This document shows positions 19,564-28,040 of a stretch of 64,000 bases of DNA, piece by piece. The position numbers and the translations under genes were made by a program. Source of the stretch: Maribacter algicola (GTDB lineage: Bacteria > Bacteroidota > Bacteroidia > Flavobacteriales > Flavobacteriaceae). Where the stretch lies: positions 1,178,001-1,242,000 of the forward strand of contig NZ_QUSX01000001.1 of the NCBI RefSeq assembly GCF_003933245.1, given 5' to 3'. Position 1 is the stretch's first letter; every line of letters begins with the position of its first letter. The notes beneath the pieces are model-generated. The model made no database searches. It was not told the DNA's origin and saw only the letters and a program-made list of their open reading frames with translations.

Positions 19564-20109
19564 ATGAAGAGGATTGCAATTTTAGCAACACACGGATTTG
19601 AAGAAAGTGAATTAAAGTCACCAAAGGAAGCCATGGAAAAGGAAGGTTTTCAAGTGGACATCATAAGCCCCGAAAACGGGAAAATAAAAAGTTGGGCCAA
19701 TGGCAACTGGTCAAATAGCTATAATGTGGATAGAAATCTTTCTGATGTAAAAGCGGAAGATTATAATGCCTTAATGCTACCTGGTGGTGTAATAAACCCA
19801 GATACTTTGAGAAGGAACGAAGATGCCCTGGTTTTTGTTAGGGATTTCTTTAGCATGAAAAAGCCGGTGGCAGCTATATGCCATGCTCCTCAGATTTTAA
19901 TAAGTGCCGATGTAGTAAAAGGAAGAACCCTTACATCCTTTAGCTCCATCAAAGATGATCTTATCAATGCAGGAGCTAGATGGGTGGATAAAGAAGTTGT
20001 TGTGGATGATGGCTTTGTGACCAGTAGAAATCCTAACGACCTACCTGCCTTTAACTCTAAGTTAATTGAGGAAATCAAGGAAGGGAAACATAAAGAGCAA
20101 CATGCTTAA
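19564..20109 (+). CDS. DJ-1/PfpI family protein (type 1 glutamine amidotransferase fold)
   Basis: This 181-residue cytoplasmic protein has the PfpI fold: strand MKRIAILATHGFEESEL, LMLPGG at 70-75, and the nucleophile elbow AAICHAPQIL with Cys106-His107. Family members act as proteases, glyoxalases/deglycases or stress chaperones; the sequence does not tell which. It is a single gene with a strong terminator 25 bases after its stop. Confidence 0.9.
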   Translation: MKRIAILATHGFEESELKSPKEAMEKEGFQVDIISPENGKIKSWANGNWSNSYNVDRNLSDVKAEDYNALMLPGGVINPDTLRRNEDALVFVRDFFSMKKPVAAICHAPQILISADVVKGRTLTSFSSIKDDLINAGARWVDKEVVVDDGFVTSRNPNDLPAFNSKLIEEIKEGKHKEQHA

Positions 20110-20134
20110 TTTATTAGTTTAGTTGTTTAGAAAG

Positions 20135-20160
20135 GCCCGGGTTTCGACTCGGGCTTTTTT
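20135..20160 (+). terminator. Intrinsic terminator after the PfpI-like gene
   Basis: GCCCG (20135-20139) pairs with CGGGC (20150-20154), extendable by a G-T pair, and six T residues follow at 20155-20160. It ends 11 bases before the next start codon. Confidence 0.85.
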
Positions 20161-20171
20161 AGTTTATTTTT

Positions 20172-21332
20172 ATGACTATGAACAAGGAAAAAAAACTTAA
20201 ATCCAAATTGCCCTATGTAAAAACCACCATTTTTACCACCGTAGGGAATTTGGCCCGAAAACATAACGCTATTGACCTGTCCCAAGGGTTTCCAAATTTT
20301 GAAGCGGATGCCAAACTAATTTCCTTGGTGAACCAAGCTATGGAACAGGGTCATAACCAATATGCCCCAATGCAGGGCTATTATGGCTTAAGAGAAATTA
20401 TTTCAGAAAAAATTCAAACACTCCACGGTCATCAGTATCATCCACAAACTGAAATAACAATTACCGTAGGTGCTACGCAAGCCATTTACACGGCCATAAC
20501 GGCATTTGTACATCCAGGCGATGAGGTAATCGTGTTAAAACCTGCTTATGACTGTTATGAGCCTGCCATTAAGGTCAACGGGGGAATACCTATATTTCTA
20601 CAATTGAATGTCCCAGATTATAAAATTGATTGGGAAGCCTTCAAAGCCAAAATCACCAAAAAAACCAAAATGGTGATTATCAATACGCCGCACAACCCAA
20701 GCGGAAAAATATTTTCCGAAAATGACATGCTACAGTTACAGGAAATTCTTAAAGGCACGAATATTTTGGTATTGAGTGATGAAGTATACGAACATATAGT
20801 TTTTGATGGAAAGGAGCATCAAAGCGCTTCTAGGTATACTGATCTGGCAGAACGAAGTTTTGTATGTGCCTCCTTTGGCAAGACCTTTCATGTTACCGGT
20901 TGGAAAATAGGCTATTGCGCGGCTCCTAAAGCCCTAATGAAGGAATTTAGAAAAGTGCATCAATTTGCCGTTTTCTGTGTGGACCATCCGGTTCAACGTG
21001 CATTGACGGAATACTTAAAAAACCCCGAACATTATCTTGGACTTAATGATTTTTATCAAAGGAAGCGAGACCTATTTCTTGAAGGCCTTGCCGATAGCAA
21101 ATTTAAGTTCATCCCCACGCAAGGCACCTATTTCCAACTGTTGGATTATACCCAAATTACCCAAGAATCGGACGAAGAGTTTGCCAAAAAACTTATACTG
21201 GAACATAAACTGGCGAGTATCCCCATATCTTCTTTTAATGTCAACAACAGGGATGATAAAGTACTCCGATTTTGCTTCGCGAAAAAGCAAGAAACGCTAG
21301 AGAATGCTGTGGAAATTTTGTCCTCGCTTTAG
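20172..21332 (+). CDS. PLP-dependent aminotransferase, methionine/kynurenine transaminase type
   Basis: The 386-residue fold-type I aminotransferase has DLSQGFPNF near 35-43, Asn175 in NTPHNPSGK, Asp203 and Tyr206 (SDEVYEH), and the PLP-binding lysine Lys237 in CASFGKTFHVTGWKIGY. The DLSQGFP and FGKTFHVTGWK signatures match YbdL-type methionine aminotransferases and kynurenine-oxoglutarate transaminases. It would pass the amino group between Met or an aromatic amino acid and a 2-oxo acid. Two ATGs (20172, 20178) are possible starts. Its stop overlaps the convergent serine hydrolase gene by 4 bases. Confidence 0.92.
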   Translation: MTMNKEKKLKSKLPYVKTTIFTTVGNLARKHNAIDLSQGFPNFEADAKLISLVNQAMEQGHNQYAPMQGYYGLREIISEKIQTLHGHQYHPQTEITITVGATQAIYTAITAFVHPGDEVIVLKPAYDCYEPAIKVNGGIPIFLQLNVPDYKIDWEAFKAKITKKTKMVIINTPHNPSGKIFSENDMLQLQEILKGTNILVLSDEVYEHIVFDGKEHQSASRYTDLAERSFVCASFGKTFHVTGWKIGYCAAPKALMKEFRKVHQFAVFCVDHPVQRALTEYLKNPEHYLGLNDFYQRKRDLFLEGLADSKFKFIPTQGTYFQLLDYTQITQESDEEFAKKLILEHKLASIPISSFNVNNRDDKVLRFCFAKKQETLENAVEILSSL

Positions 21333-22486
21333 TCCAGTGCCTCATTCAATTTGGACATAAATTCCCCGATTTTATTTGGTTCCAACCATCGGGTGACTAC
21401 GACCATTTCGTTTTCAGGGTCTATGACGATAAAATTCCCGCCAAATCCTGCGGCGTAGTAAATGTTCTCCGATAATCCGTCCCAGTGCCTGTCACCTTTT
21501 TTATTCAACCACCACATGTAGCCATAATTGACATTTGGAGTAGAGGGTGAAATGGCTTGCCGAATCCAATCTTCACTTATGAGTTGTTCATTATTCCATT
21601 TACCATTGTTTAGAAATAACAGTCCAAAGCGGGCCATATCCTCTGTATTGATAAATAGACCTGCACCGGAATGACCTCCCCCGGTTACGGATTTCATATT
21701 GATCCCATCGATTTCCGTCCATGCGTGATCATATCCGTACCACCGCCAAGTAGTACTCGCACCAATAGGGTCCATAATGTTTTGCTTTAATACCTGTGGC
21801 AATGGTGCTCTCCAGACATGGGTCAATGCATAGGCCAGCACATTGACACGAACATCATTATACTCCATGAACGTACCGGGCTCCTTGGGCTGTTCAAATT
21901 TCCAATCGTCTATGCCGCCTTCACTGGGCGGACGATCGGCCCAATCCTTACCTCCCCATAATTCACCGGACCAAGCGGAATTTTGTTGCAATAAATGTTC
22001 CCACGTAATTTTCGAATTGTGTTCCCCATCGAAGGTACCATCCCATATATAATCACCTGTCTTGTCCTGTGTGGAAGAAATAAAACCACGGTCCAATGCC
22101 AGTCCTGCGGTAGTACTCAGAAGACTTTTGGTAACACTAAACGTCATATCCACACGTTTTACATCTCCCCATTGGGCCACGATATATCCATTTTTAAGTA
22201 TCATGCCCGCAGGTCCGCCCCGTTTTTTGGTAGGACCTAGGATTTTATGAAAAGGTTCCTTTTCAAATCCTTTCAAGATGGCAATTCTAAGGTCTCTTGA
22301 ACCCGAGTATTCGTTCGCTTGGGCGAAATCCACCGCAGCCTGAAGTTTATCCGTATTGATTTTATATTCTTGTGGCTTTTTTTGTTCCCAACTGGCATTG
22401 GGTTTGGGAAAGTAGTATTCCTGGCCACTCAACGCACAGGAAAACAAAAGAAAAAAAAAGATGTTCTTGTAACTTTTCATACTCAT
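21329..22486 (-). CDS. Beta-lactamase/class C-type serine hydrolase
   Basis: The 385-residue exported protein (hydrophobic signal at 8-20) has Ser117-Val-Thr-Lys120 in FSVTKSLLSTTAG and Tyr209-Asn210 (MEYNDVRVN), the SxxK and YxN motifs of the family. GGGHSGAGLFI occupies the region of the third motif. Enzymes with this fold include esterases, D-aminopeptidases and penicillin-binding-like proteins; real beta-lactamase activity is not implied. It is the last gene of a minus-strand group, starting 4 bases after the GNAT gene stop. Confidence 0.9.
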   Translation of the reverse strand: MSMKSYKNIFFFLLFSCALSGQEYYFPKPNASWEQKKPQEYKINTDKLQAAVDFAQANEYSGSRDLRIAILKGFEKEPFHKILGPTKKRGGPAGMILKNGYIVAQWGDVKRVDMTFSVTKSLLSTTAGLALDRGFISSTQDKTGDYIWDGTFDGEHNSKITWEHLLQQNSAWSGELWGGKDWADRPPSEGGIDDWKFEQPKEPGTFMEYNDVRVNVLAYALTHVWRAPLPQVLKQNIMDPIGASTTWRWYGYDHAWTEIDGINMKSVTGGGHSGAGLFINTEDMARFGLLFLNNGKWNNEQLISEDWIRQAISPSTPNVNYGYMWWLNKKGDRHWDGLSENIYYAAGFGGNFIVIDPENEMVVVTRWLEPNKIGEFMSKLNEALD

Positions 22487-22490
22487 AGTT

Positions 22491-23027
22491 TTATCTGGTT
22501 ATAACATCATATCGCATTAAATAATCGGTTTGCTTATCATTTCCAATGAAGTAGGGATGTGTCCCAAATTTGTAAAATCCATGTCGTTCATAAAAGACTA
22601 TGGCGCGCGGGTTTTTCTCCCAAACACCCAACCATAGAAATGATTTTCCAACATTACCAGCCCTATCCTTTATCCAATCCAAAATTCGCTTTCCCAATTG
22701 CTTTCCCTGAAAGGCCTTGAGTACATAGATTCGTTCCAGTTCCATGGAGTCCTTCTGTTTTATATCGGTTTGGGCATCACCTTCGTTCAATTTAAAATAG
22801 GCCGCCAAAACACCCTCAAAATACACAAAATAAAAAGTCATTTTTGGGTTTTCCAGTTCTCGGCACAATTGCTCTTTGGAAAATGCCTGTTCCAAATACG
22901 AGTTGAAATCGGCTGGATCGTTTTGATTGCGAAACGCATCGGAAAAAGTGGTTCTGGATATGGACATCAATTGCTCCACATCGCAAGGTTTGCACGGCAC
23001 AAATTCAAGTTTCGGGATATTTGACAT
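22491..23027 (-). CDS. GNAT family N-acetyltransferase
   Basis: The 178-residue protein has the GNAT core: MELERIYVLKAFQGKQLGKR with the acetyl-CoA pyrophosphate-binding loop (QGKQLG), then WLGVWEKNPRAIVFYERHGF, the usual last strand and helix. It transfers an acetyl group to an amine on an unknown substrate. It starts 2 bases after the S9 peptidase stop and ends 4 bases before the serine hydrolase start, so all three are likely one transcript. Confidence 0.92.
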   Translation of the reverse strand: MSNIPKLEFVPCKPCDVEQLMSISRTTFSDAFRNQNDPADFNSYLEQAFSKEQLCRELENPKMTFYFVYFEGVLAAYFKLNEGDAQTDIKQKDSMELERIYVLKAFQGKQLGKRILDWIKDRAGNVGKSFLWLGVWEKNPRAIVFYERHGFYKFGTHPYFIGNDKQTDYLMRYDVITR

Positions 23028-23029
23028 CT

Positions 23030-25399
23030 TTAGTCCGTCAAGGTTTCCTCAAAGAGTTTAAAGATGCGCTTGTACTCATCGGTCCAACTGCTCGGTTCCA
23101 CAAATCCATGACGTTCTACGGGATACACCGCCATTTCCCAATTCTCCTTACCCAACTCTATTAACCGTTGAGATAATCGGACCATATCCTGAAAATGCAC
23201 ATTATCATCGACCATTCCATGTAAAATCAGCAACTTTCCTTCCAAACCTTTGGCAAAATAGATAGGAGAACTTCTTTTATAGGCCAAGCTATCCTCCACC
23301 GGCGTATTTAAAATATGTGCGGTATACGGATGATTGTATGCCGCCCAGTCCCCTACGGAGCGAATGGCCGCACCGGCACTAAAGGTATCGGGTGCGTTGA
23401 ACATGCCCATTAAGGTTATAAATCCACCGTAGGATCCACCATAGATACCTATTTTGTCTGTGTCAACACCATAATTATCTACTAAGTATTTGGCGCCATC
23501 TACCTGATCTGAAAGGTCCTTACCGCCCATATGACGGTAGATTCCCGTACGCCAGTCCCTGCCGTAACCCGCACTTCCCCGGTAATCAATATCCAAGACG
23601 GTATATCCATTATCCACTAATAGATTGTGAAACATATATTCCCTGTAATAGGAGCTCCACCACTTATGTGCATTTTGTAAATACCCTGCGCCATGCACGA
23701 AAATTACGGCTGCATTATTTTTTACTTTCGCATCTGGGGTATAGAGCCTAGCATGAACATTGGCCCCATCAGCTGCCGGAAAAGTAATGATTTCAGGGTC
23801 TTTCCATGAGTATGCATTAAAGGCTTCCGTATTGGATTCGGTGATTTTCACTGGGTCGCCGCTTTTTCCATACACCGGATTTTTCTGTACATAAAGTTCT
23901 GTTGGCTTGTTCGAATACGAATAAAGGATGGCCATTTGTTTTTCATCCGGCGAAAGCCTTACGTCGTTTCTTCCCTCCCACTGGGTCAATTTTTGCAATT
24001 TGCCTCCTTTTAACGGTATCGTATAAAATTGACGATTCCCTGGATGATCTTTGTTCGCCGTAAAATACCAGCGTTTTTTATCCTTGGAAATAAAGGGATC
24101 GTAAATCTCAAATTCCCCTGAGGTAAGGGCCCTTTTATTCCCTCCATCCATATCCATGGTATACAGGTGGGCATAGCCCGTTTTTTCCGATTTGTACCAA
24201 ATACTCTTCCCGTCTGGCATCCAACCAAGGTCACCCCCATTGAACCAACCCGTAATTCCAGGCCCCGCAATCCAAGCATCATCATGTTGACGGTCCAGTT
24301 GGGTTATAATTCCGGTTGCCGCATCCAACAGCACCAGCCATCTGTCTTTATAATTGCTGGCCTGAAGGTCCAAAATGGCCTTTTCTCCATCAGGATGCCA
24401 TGTGGGATTACCTATTCTACCGATGGGATTTTTGTTTTCATAGGTTTTATCGGGATAATCCTTCATAAATTCCGGAACATCGTTTAGTCCTTCCAAGCTA
24501 TCCAGCACAACCGGATAGTTTGTACGCCTTTTTGTGTCGTACACGAACATTTCATATGTTGGAAGTTCGTCGCCCACTTTTGTTCGGGTAGTTTGCTCTT
24601 CAGTATACCCTGATTCCGTTACAAAATGGGGAACCATGGTGTTTTTGTTTTTTGGGGTATCCATCAACACATAGGTCACATAGCGCCCGTTTGGCGAAAC
24701 CGTTTGGTTGATGACCTGTTTATTCCCGGTCGCTATGGGCAGGGGTTCAAGGGCGTCCAATTTCTTGGAGATTCGCTCACCCAACTCCCTTTTTTCCTTT
24801 CTTTCTCGTAATACGCCAAAAAGTTCCAATTGATCTTCGTACAGCCATTCATCCTTAGTGCTCCTCTTTGGGTCTTCTTTCAGCTTCTCTACAAAGTCGG
24901 TAAGCTGTTCCAAAACCCCGATTTCCATATCCCACGAAAAAAGATTTGATCCATTAACAAATGCCACTTTTTTACCATTGTCCGTGAAATGGGGGTTGGA
25001 TTCCCTTTCCTTGGTTTTGGTGATGGCCATGGATTTGCCTGTAGCATTGTCCAGGAGAAAAATATCCCCGTTTTTGGTATAAACAGATTTGTTTTGCGTG
25101 GGATGGTCCACCTTTTGCGTTGCGGGAAGATTTTCCGCTTCAAGAAAATCGACTTTTTCAATATCCTTGGTTATAAATCTATAGCTATAGAGCGAATCAC
25201 TAAATGCCATATCCGGATTCCAATCAAAATAAATGGCGGATTGGTCCGTTGCCCAAAAAACATTGGAAGGACGATGGCCTATAAAATCATTGCCGTTCAT
25301 GATATCCGCTATTTTCAATTCCGATAGGTTACTTTCTTGTGCCAGAATAGAAAGAAAGCTAAAAAAACAAAAAACAATAGTTAAACAGTATCTGTTCAT
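23030..25399 (-). CDS. S9 family prolyl oligopeptidase (dipeptidyl peptidase IV-like)
   Basis: I start at the ATG of MNRYCLTIVFCFFSFLSILA because it gives a signal peptide; the frame extends 10 residues more. The 789-residue protein has an N-terminal WD-like beta-propeller (about 40-515, with repeats such as SPNGRYVTYV, MPDGKSIWYK, SPDEKQMAIL) and a C-terminal alpha/beta-hydrolase. Ser656 in GIYGGSYGGF, an Asp of VDDNVHFQ near 731 and His764 (ERHGF) form the triad. It should cut short peptides, often after proline, in the periplasm. First gene of a three-gene operon with GNAT and serine hydrolase. Confidence 0.94.
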   Translation of the reverse strand: MNRYCLTIVFCFFSFLSILAQESNLSELKIADIMNGNDFIGHRPSNVFWATDQSAIYFDWNPDMAFSDSLYSYRFITKDIEKVDFLEAENLPATQKVDHPTQNKSVYTKNGDIFLLDNATGKSMAITKTKERESNPHFTDNGKKVAFVNGSNLFSWDMEIGVLEQLTDFVEKLKEDPKRSTKDEWLYEDQLELFGVLRERKEKRELGERISKKLDALEPLPIATGNKQVINQTVSPNGRYVTYVLMDTPKNKNTMVPHFVTESGYTEEQTTRTKVGDELPTYEMFVYDTKRRTNYPVVLDSLEGLNDVPEFMKDYPDKTYENKNPIGRIGNPTWHPDGEKAILDLQASNYKDRWLVLLDAATGIITQLDRQHDDAWIAGPGITGWFNGGDLGWMPDGKSIWYKSEKTGYAHLYTMDMDGGNKRALTSGEFEIYDPFISKDKKRWYFTANKDHPGNRQFYTIPLKGGKLQKLTQWEGRNDVRLSPDEKQMAILYSYSNKPTELYVQKNPVYGKSGDPVKITESNTEAFNAYSWKDPEIITFPAADGANVHARLYTPDAKVKNNAAVIFVHGAGYLQNAHKWWSSYYREYMFHNLLVDNGYTVLDIDYRGSAGYGRDWRTGIYRHMGGKDLSDQVDGAKYLVDNYGVDTDKIGIYGGSYGGFITLMGMFNAPDTFSAGAAIRSVGDWAAYNHPYTAHILNTPVEDSLAYKRSSPIYFAKGLEGKLLILHGMVDDNVHFQDMVRLSQRLIELGKENWEMAVYPVERHGFVEPSSWTDEYKRIFKLFEETLTD

Positions 25400-25490
25400 A
25401 GAATTGAAAATTTTTACAATGAATACCAAAGACTAGAATGGAGCTTAAAAATAGGGATATTTATAAGTAATTCTAGGTTGGTTGGAAAAT

Positions 25491-25520
25491 AATAAGGAGC
25501 AAATTTCTTTGCTCCTTATT
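25491..25520 (-). terminator. Strong hairpin upstream of the S9 peptidase
   Basis: A 13-bp perfect stem, AATAAGGAGCAAA (25491-25503) and TTTGCTCCTTATT (25508-25520), has a 4-base loop. On the minus strand it lies 160 bases after the lipoprotein gene and 90 bases before the S9 peptidase. It may terminate the former or attenuate the latter. T-tracts are modest on both sides. Confidence 0.65.
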
Positions 25521-25680
25521 CTTGTTTCTTCTAGAATCAAAATAGCTTACTTATAAGCTTGAAAAATACTTGGGTGAGAATTGCCACGTCCTATTTTGAT
25601 TTTTACATAGAACTTATTGAGGTCCATCTATAATTGAAAGCATAAGTAGGTTAATATGGGTATTTGTTAATTTTATTTTT

Positions 25681-26049
25681 TCAAGGTTGCCTAATAGCGA
25701 AAGGTTTTCCAGTTATATGATTCAGATATATCTTTCCATCCGCTTCGACCATAATGACTTTGACCTCTGGAAAATCTGTACCGGGATATGAAATAGAGTA
25801 CTTTTCTCCATCAAAAGTCCACTTAAAATCGGTATAAAATGTAATTTCTCCATTTTCATAGCCTTGAAACCTTCCAAGGTATACATCATTAAAAATCCAT
25901 TCTTCCTCATCCACCACCAATTTATTGCTATTTGTAGCAGATTTGACTTTATTCTTCCATATTCCAATCACAGGATCATTGTTGTTCTCAATTTTAGAAC
26001 ATGAAACCACCATTAAGAATGGTATTAGATAATTCCATAAAGATTTCAT
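25681..26049 (-). CDS. Small lipoprotein, lipocalin-like domain suspected
   Basis: The 122-residue protein has a lipoprotein signal (LIPFLMVVSC, Cys17). The rest is a run of short beta strands beginning with DPVIGIWKNK and continuing WIFNDVYLGRFQGYENG and FTYTDFKWTF-like segments. A GxW near the start and an all-beta pattern resemble lipocalin-like lipoproteins of Bacteroidota. The gene is AT-rich relative to its neighbours. Function is unknown. Confidence 0.75.
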   Translation of the reverse strand: MKSLWNYLIPFLMVVSCSKIENNNDPVIGIWKNKVKSATNSNKLVVDEEEWIFNDVYLGRFQGYENGEITFYTDFKWTFDGEKYSISYPGTDFPEVKVIMVEADGKIYLNHITGKPFAIRQP

Positions 26050-26253
26050 AGTAGGTTAAGTTTTAGAGTTATTTGGGATTCTCTTTAAACTTCATACCAA
26101 TATTATGTAATAATTTTCTTACAATTTTATTTTTGTGGCAAAAATATAATGACTTGTTGTGAAATAAGTTAAATCTAGCATATGTTAATTTAAGGGTTAA
26201 GAGAATTGCCCATTGGGTAAACCTCCTTTGATGAAATATAAATTTTAATGCAA

Positions 26254-26289
26254 AAAAAAAGAGCAACCTGGGGGAGTTGCTCTTTTTTT
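26254..26289. terminator. Strong bidirectional terminator
   Basis: GAGCAAC (26261-26267) pairs with GTTGCTC (26276-26282), and the stem is extended by A-run/T-run pairing on both sides (26254-26260 with 26283-26289). It lies directly after the 34-codon frame on the minus strand (stop at 26303) and 205 bases before the lipoprotein start, so it best fits as the end of that short transcript. Confidence 0.85.
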
Positions 26290-26302
26290 CTTTTGTTGCG
26301 AC

Positions 26303-26407
26303 TTAAAGCATAAACAGCTTTTTCGTCAATCGTACAAAACCACTCAAAAAATCGTTATGGTATACTTGCACTTTTTCTTCTCTAGGAATGTAATTCTGGG
26401 TATCCAT
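26303..26407 (-). CDS. Candidate 34-residue small protein
   Basis: An ATG-started frame of 34 codons encodes MDTQNYIPREEKVQVYHNDF followed by LSGFVRLTKKLFML and TAA. It is followed after 13 bases by a strong intrinsic terminator, and nothing else on this strand explains that terminator. The composition is normal for a protein, with a polar first half and an amphipathic basic end (FVRLTKKLFML). I recognise no family. Expression and conservation are untested, so this is a candidate gene. Confidence 0.5.
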   Translation of the reverse strand: MDTQNYIPREEKVQVYHNDFLSGFVRLTKKLFML

Positions 26408-26568
26408 TATAGGTCAAGTTTTGTTTTTACTTTGGGTTATTCACATCAGTGACGTAAAGATAGGCCCAAAGACTAGTTAAAACCGAATTAATGTTGTGAA
26501 GATGTCCTAGAATGTTGTGAATAAAACAACATACCCTAATTCACCGATGAAATGCAATCCCTTATGCT

Positions 26569-27225
26569 TCAATCGACCTTCATTTCCGGAATTTCCCCAG
26601 ATACGATCAGCGTGCCTTCTGTAGCCTGCCTTATGTCTTCTACGGATACCCCAGGCGCACGCTCCAATAAGATAAAGCCTTCAGGTCCCACCTCCAACAC
26701 CGCCAGGTTCGTAACTATTTTTTTTACACACTTTACACCGGTGAGTGGTAACGTACACCTCTTTAATAATTTGGATTCCCCAGCCCTATTGGTATGCATC
26801 ATAGCAACGATAATATCCTCTGCAGATGATACCAAATCCATGGCCCCGCCCATGCCTTTGACCATCTTACCAGGAATTTTCCAATTGGCGATATCACCGT
26901 TGTCCGCAACTTCCATAGCGCCCAAAATGGTAAGGTCCACATGTTTTCCCCGGATCATGGAAAAGCTGGTGGCCGAATCAAAAAAAGAGGCCCCGGGCAA
27001 TGTGGTTATGGTCTGTTTGCCCGCATTTATAACATCGGCATCCTCCTCGCCATCAAAAGGAAAGGGACCCATGCCCAATACACCATTTTCGCTTTGAAAC
27101 TCCACGCTAATATCGTCCCGAACAAAGTTTGCCACCAATGTAGGTATACCGATACCTAGGTTAACATAATATCCATCCTTAACTTCCTGAGCTATACGCT
27201 TTGCTATTCCGTTTTTATCAAGCAT
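26569..27225 (-). CDS. scoB: 3-oxoacid CoA-transferase subunit B
   Basis: The 218-residue subunit has NLGIGIPTLVANF near its start and the catalytic glutamate Glu46 in SENGVLGMGPFP. With subunit A it moves CoA from succinyl-CoA to acetoacetate or another 3-oxoacid, for ketone-body and leucine use. It begins 3 bases after the subunit A stop; the two form a two-gene operon. Confidence 0.94.
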   Translation of the reverse strand: MLDKNGIAKRIAQEVKDGYYVNLGIGIPTLVANFVRDDISVEFQSENGVLGMGPFPFDGEEDADVINAGKQTITTLPGASFFDSATSFSMIRGKHVDLTILGAMEVADNGDIANWKIPGKMVKGMGGAMDLVSSAEDIIVAMMHTNRAGESKLLKRCTLPLTGVKCVKKIVTNLAVLEVGPEGFILLERAPGVSVEDIRQATEGTLIVSGEIPEMKVD

Positions 27226-27228
27226 CTT

Positions 27229-27930
27229 TTAACCTCTTTTTCTTACGGTTCGTTGTTCAATACGTTTTTCGTATCCTTTTCCCTGAAATATTCGTTGTAC
27301 AAAAATTCCGGGGACATGGATTTGATTGGGGTCCAGAGATCCGGCAGGTAACAATTCCTCCACCTCAGCCACAGTTATTTTGGCCGCTCCACACATACAC
27401 GGGTTAAAATTCCGTGCGGTTCCCTTAAAAATAAGGTTTCCGGCCTCATCGCCCTTCCACGCCTTCACAAAGGAATAATCTGCCTTAAAAGCCTCCTCTA
27501 GCACATACATTTTACCATTGAACTCTCTAGTTTCCTTACCTTCAGCCACCTCGGTTCCATATCCTGCAGGGGTAAAAAAAGCTGGAAAACCCCCTTGGGC
27601 CGCCCTACATTTTTCTGCCAAGGTTCCTTGGGGTGTCAGTTCCACTTCCAATTCCCCGCTGAGCATTTGCCTTTCAAACTCATCATTTTCACCCACATAG
27701 GACGAAATCATTTTTCTTATCTGCCGTTTTTGAAGCAAAAGCCCCAAACCAAAATCATCCACCCCGGCGTTATTGGAAATACAGGTAATGTCCTTTATGC
27801 CCAATCGCACCAGCTCATCTATGGCTTTTTCTGGGATTCCGCATAAGCCGAATCCTCCAAGCATAAAGGTCATTCCATCCTTTACCCCAGCAAGGGCTTC
27901 TCTCACATTTGATACAGTTTTTCTAATCAT
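27229..27930 (-). CDS. scoA: 3-oxoacid CoA-transferase subunit A
   Basis: The 233-residue subunit has the family signature [10 protein letters not shown] (25-34), which forms the oxyanion hole, plus [12 protein letters not shown] and the [13 protein letters not shown] loop. It pairs with the downstream subunit B in the cytoplasm. [19 protein letters not shown] near the C-terminus is also typical. Homologous acetate CoA-transferases are similar, so the exact acyl substrate is inferred only from the closer match to ScoA. Confidence 0.94.
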   Translation of the reverse strand: MIRKTVSNVREALAGVKDGMTFMLGGFGLCGIPEKAIDELVRLGIKDITCISNNAGVDDFGLGLLLQKRQIRKMISSYVGENDEFERQMLSGELEVELTPQGTLAEKCRAAQGGFPAFFTPAGYGTEVAEGKETREFNGKMYVLEEAFKADYSFVKAWKGDEAGNLIFKGTARNFNPCMCGAAKITVAEVEELLPAGSLDPNQIHVPGIFVQRIFQGKGYEKRIEQRTVRKRG

Positions 27931-27971
27931 AATAAACTTTCAATGACATATTACTAAAATAAGGCATTTAA

Positions 27972-28012
27972 ATCGAAAAAAATAAAAAAGCCCCGGTCAT
28001 CCCCGAAGCTTT
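27972..28012 (-). terminator. Terminator of the ricT-gldH-PBP1A operon
   Basis: On the minus strand AAAGCTTCGG pairs with CCGGGGCTTT over a 6-base loop with two G-T pairs (28012 to 27987). A long T-rich tract (27986 to 27972) follows. It lies about 30 bases after the PBP1A stop. Confidence 0.75.
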
Positions 28013-28040
28013 AAAAAGATTTTATTGCCAGCTATTTTAT

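Noticed and set aside
26069..26266. Minus-strand frame of 65 codons
   Set aside because: It starts inside the strong terminator at 26254-26289 and its Phe/Leu/Lys-rich composition fits AT-rich non-coding DNA.
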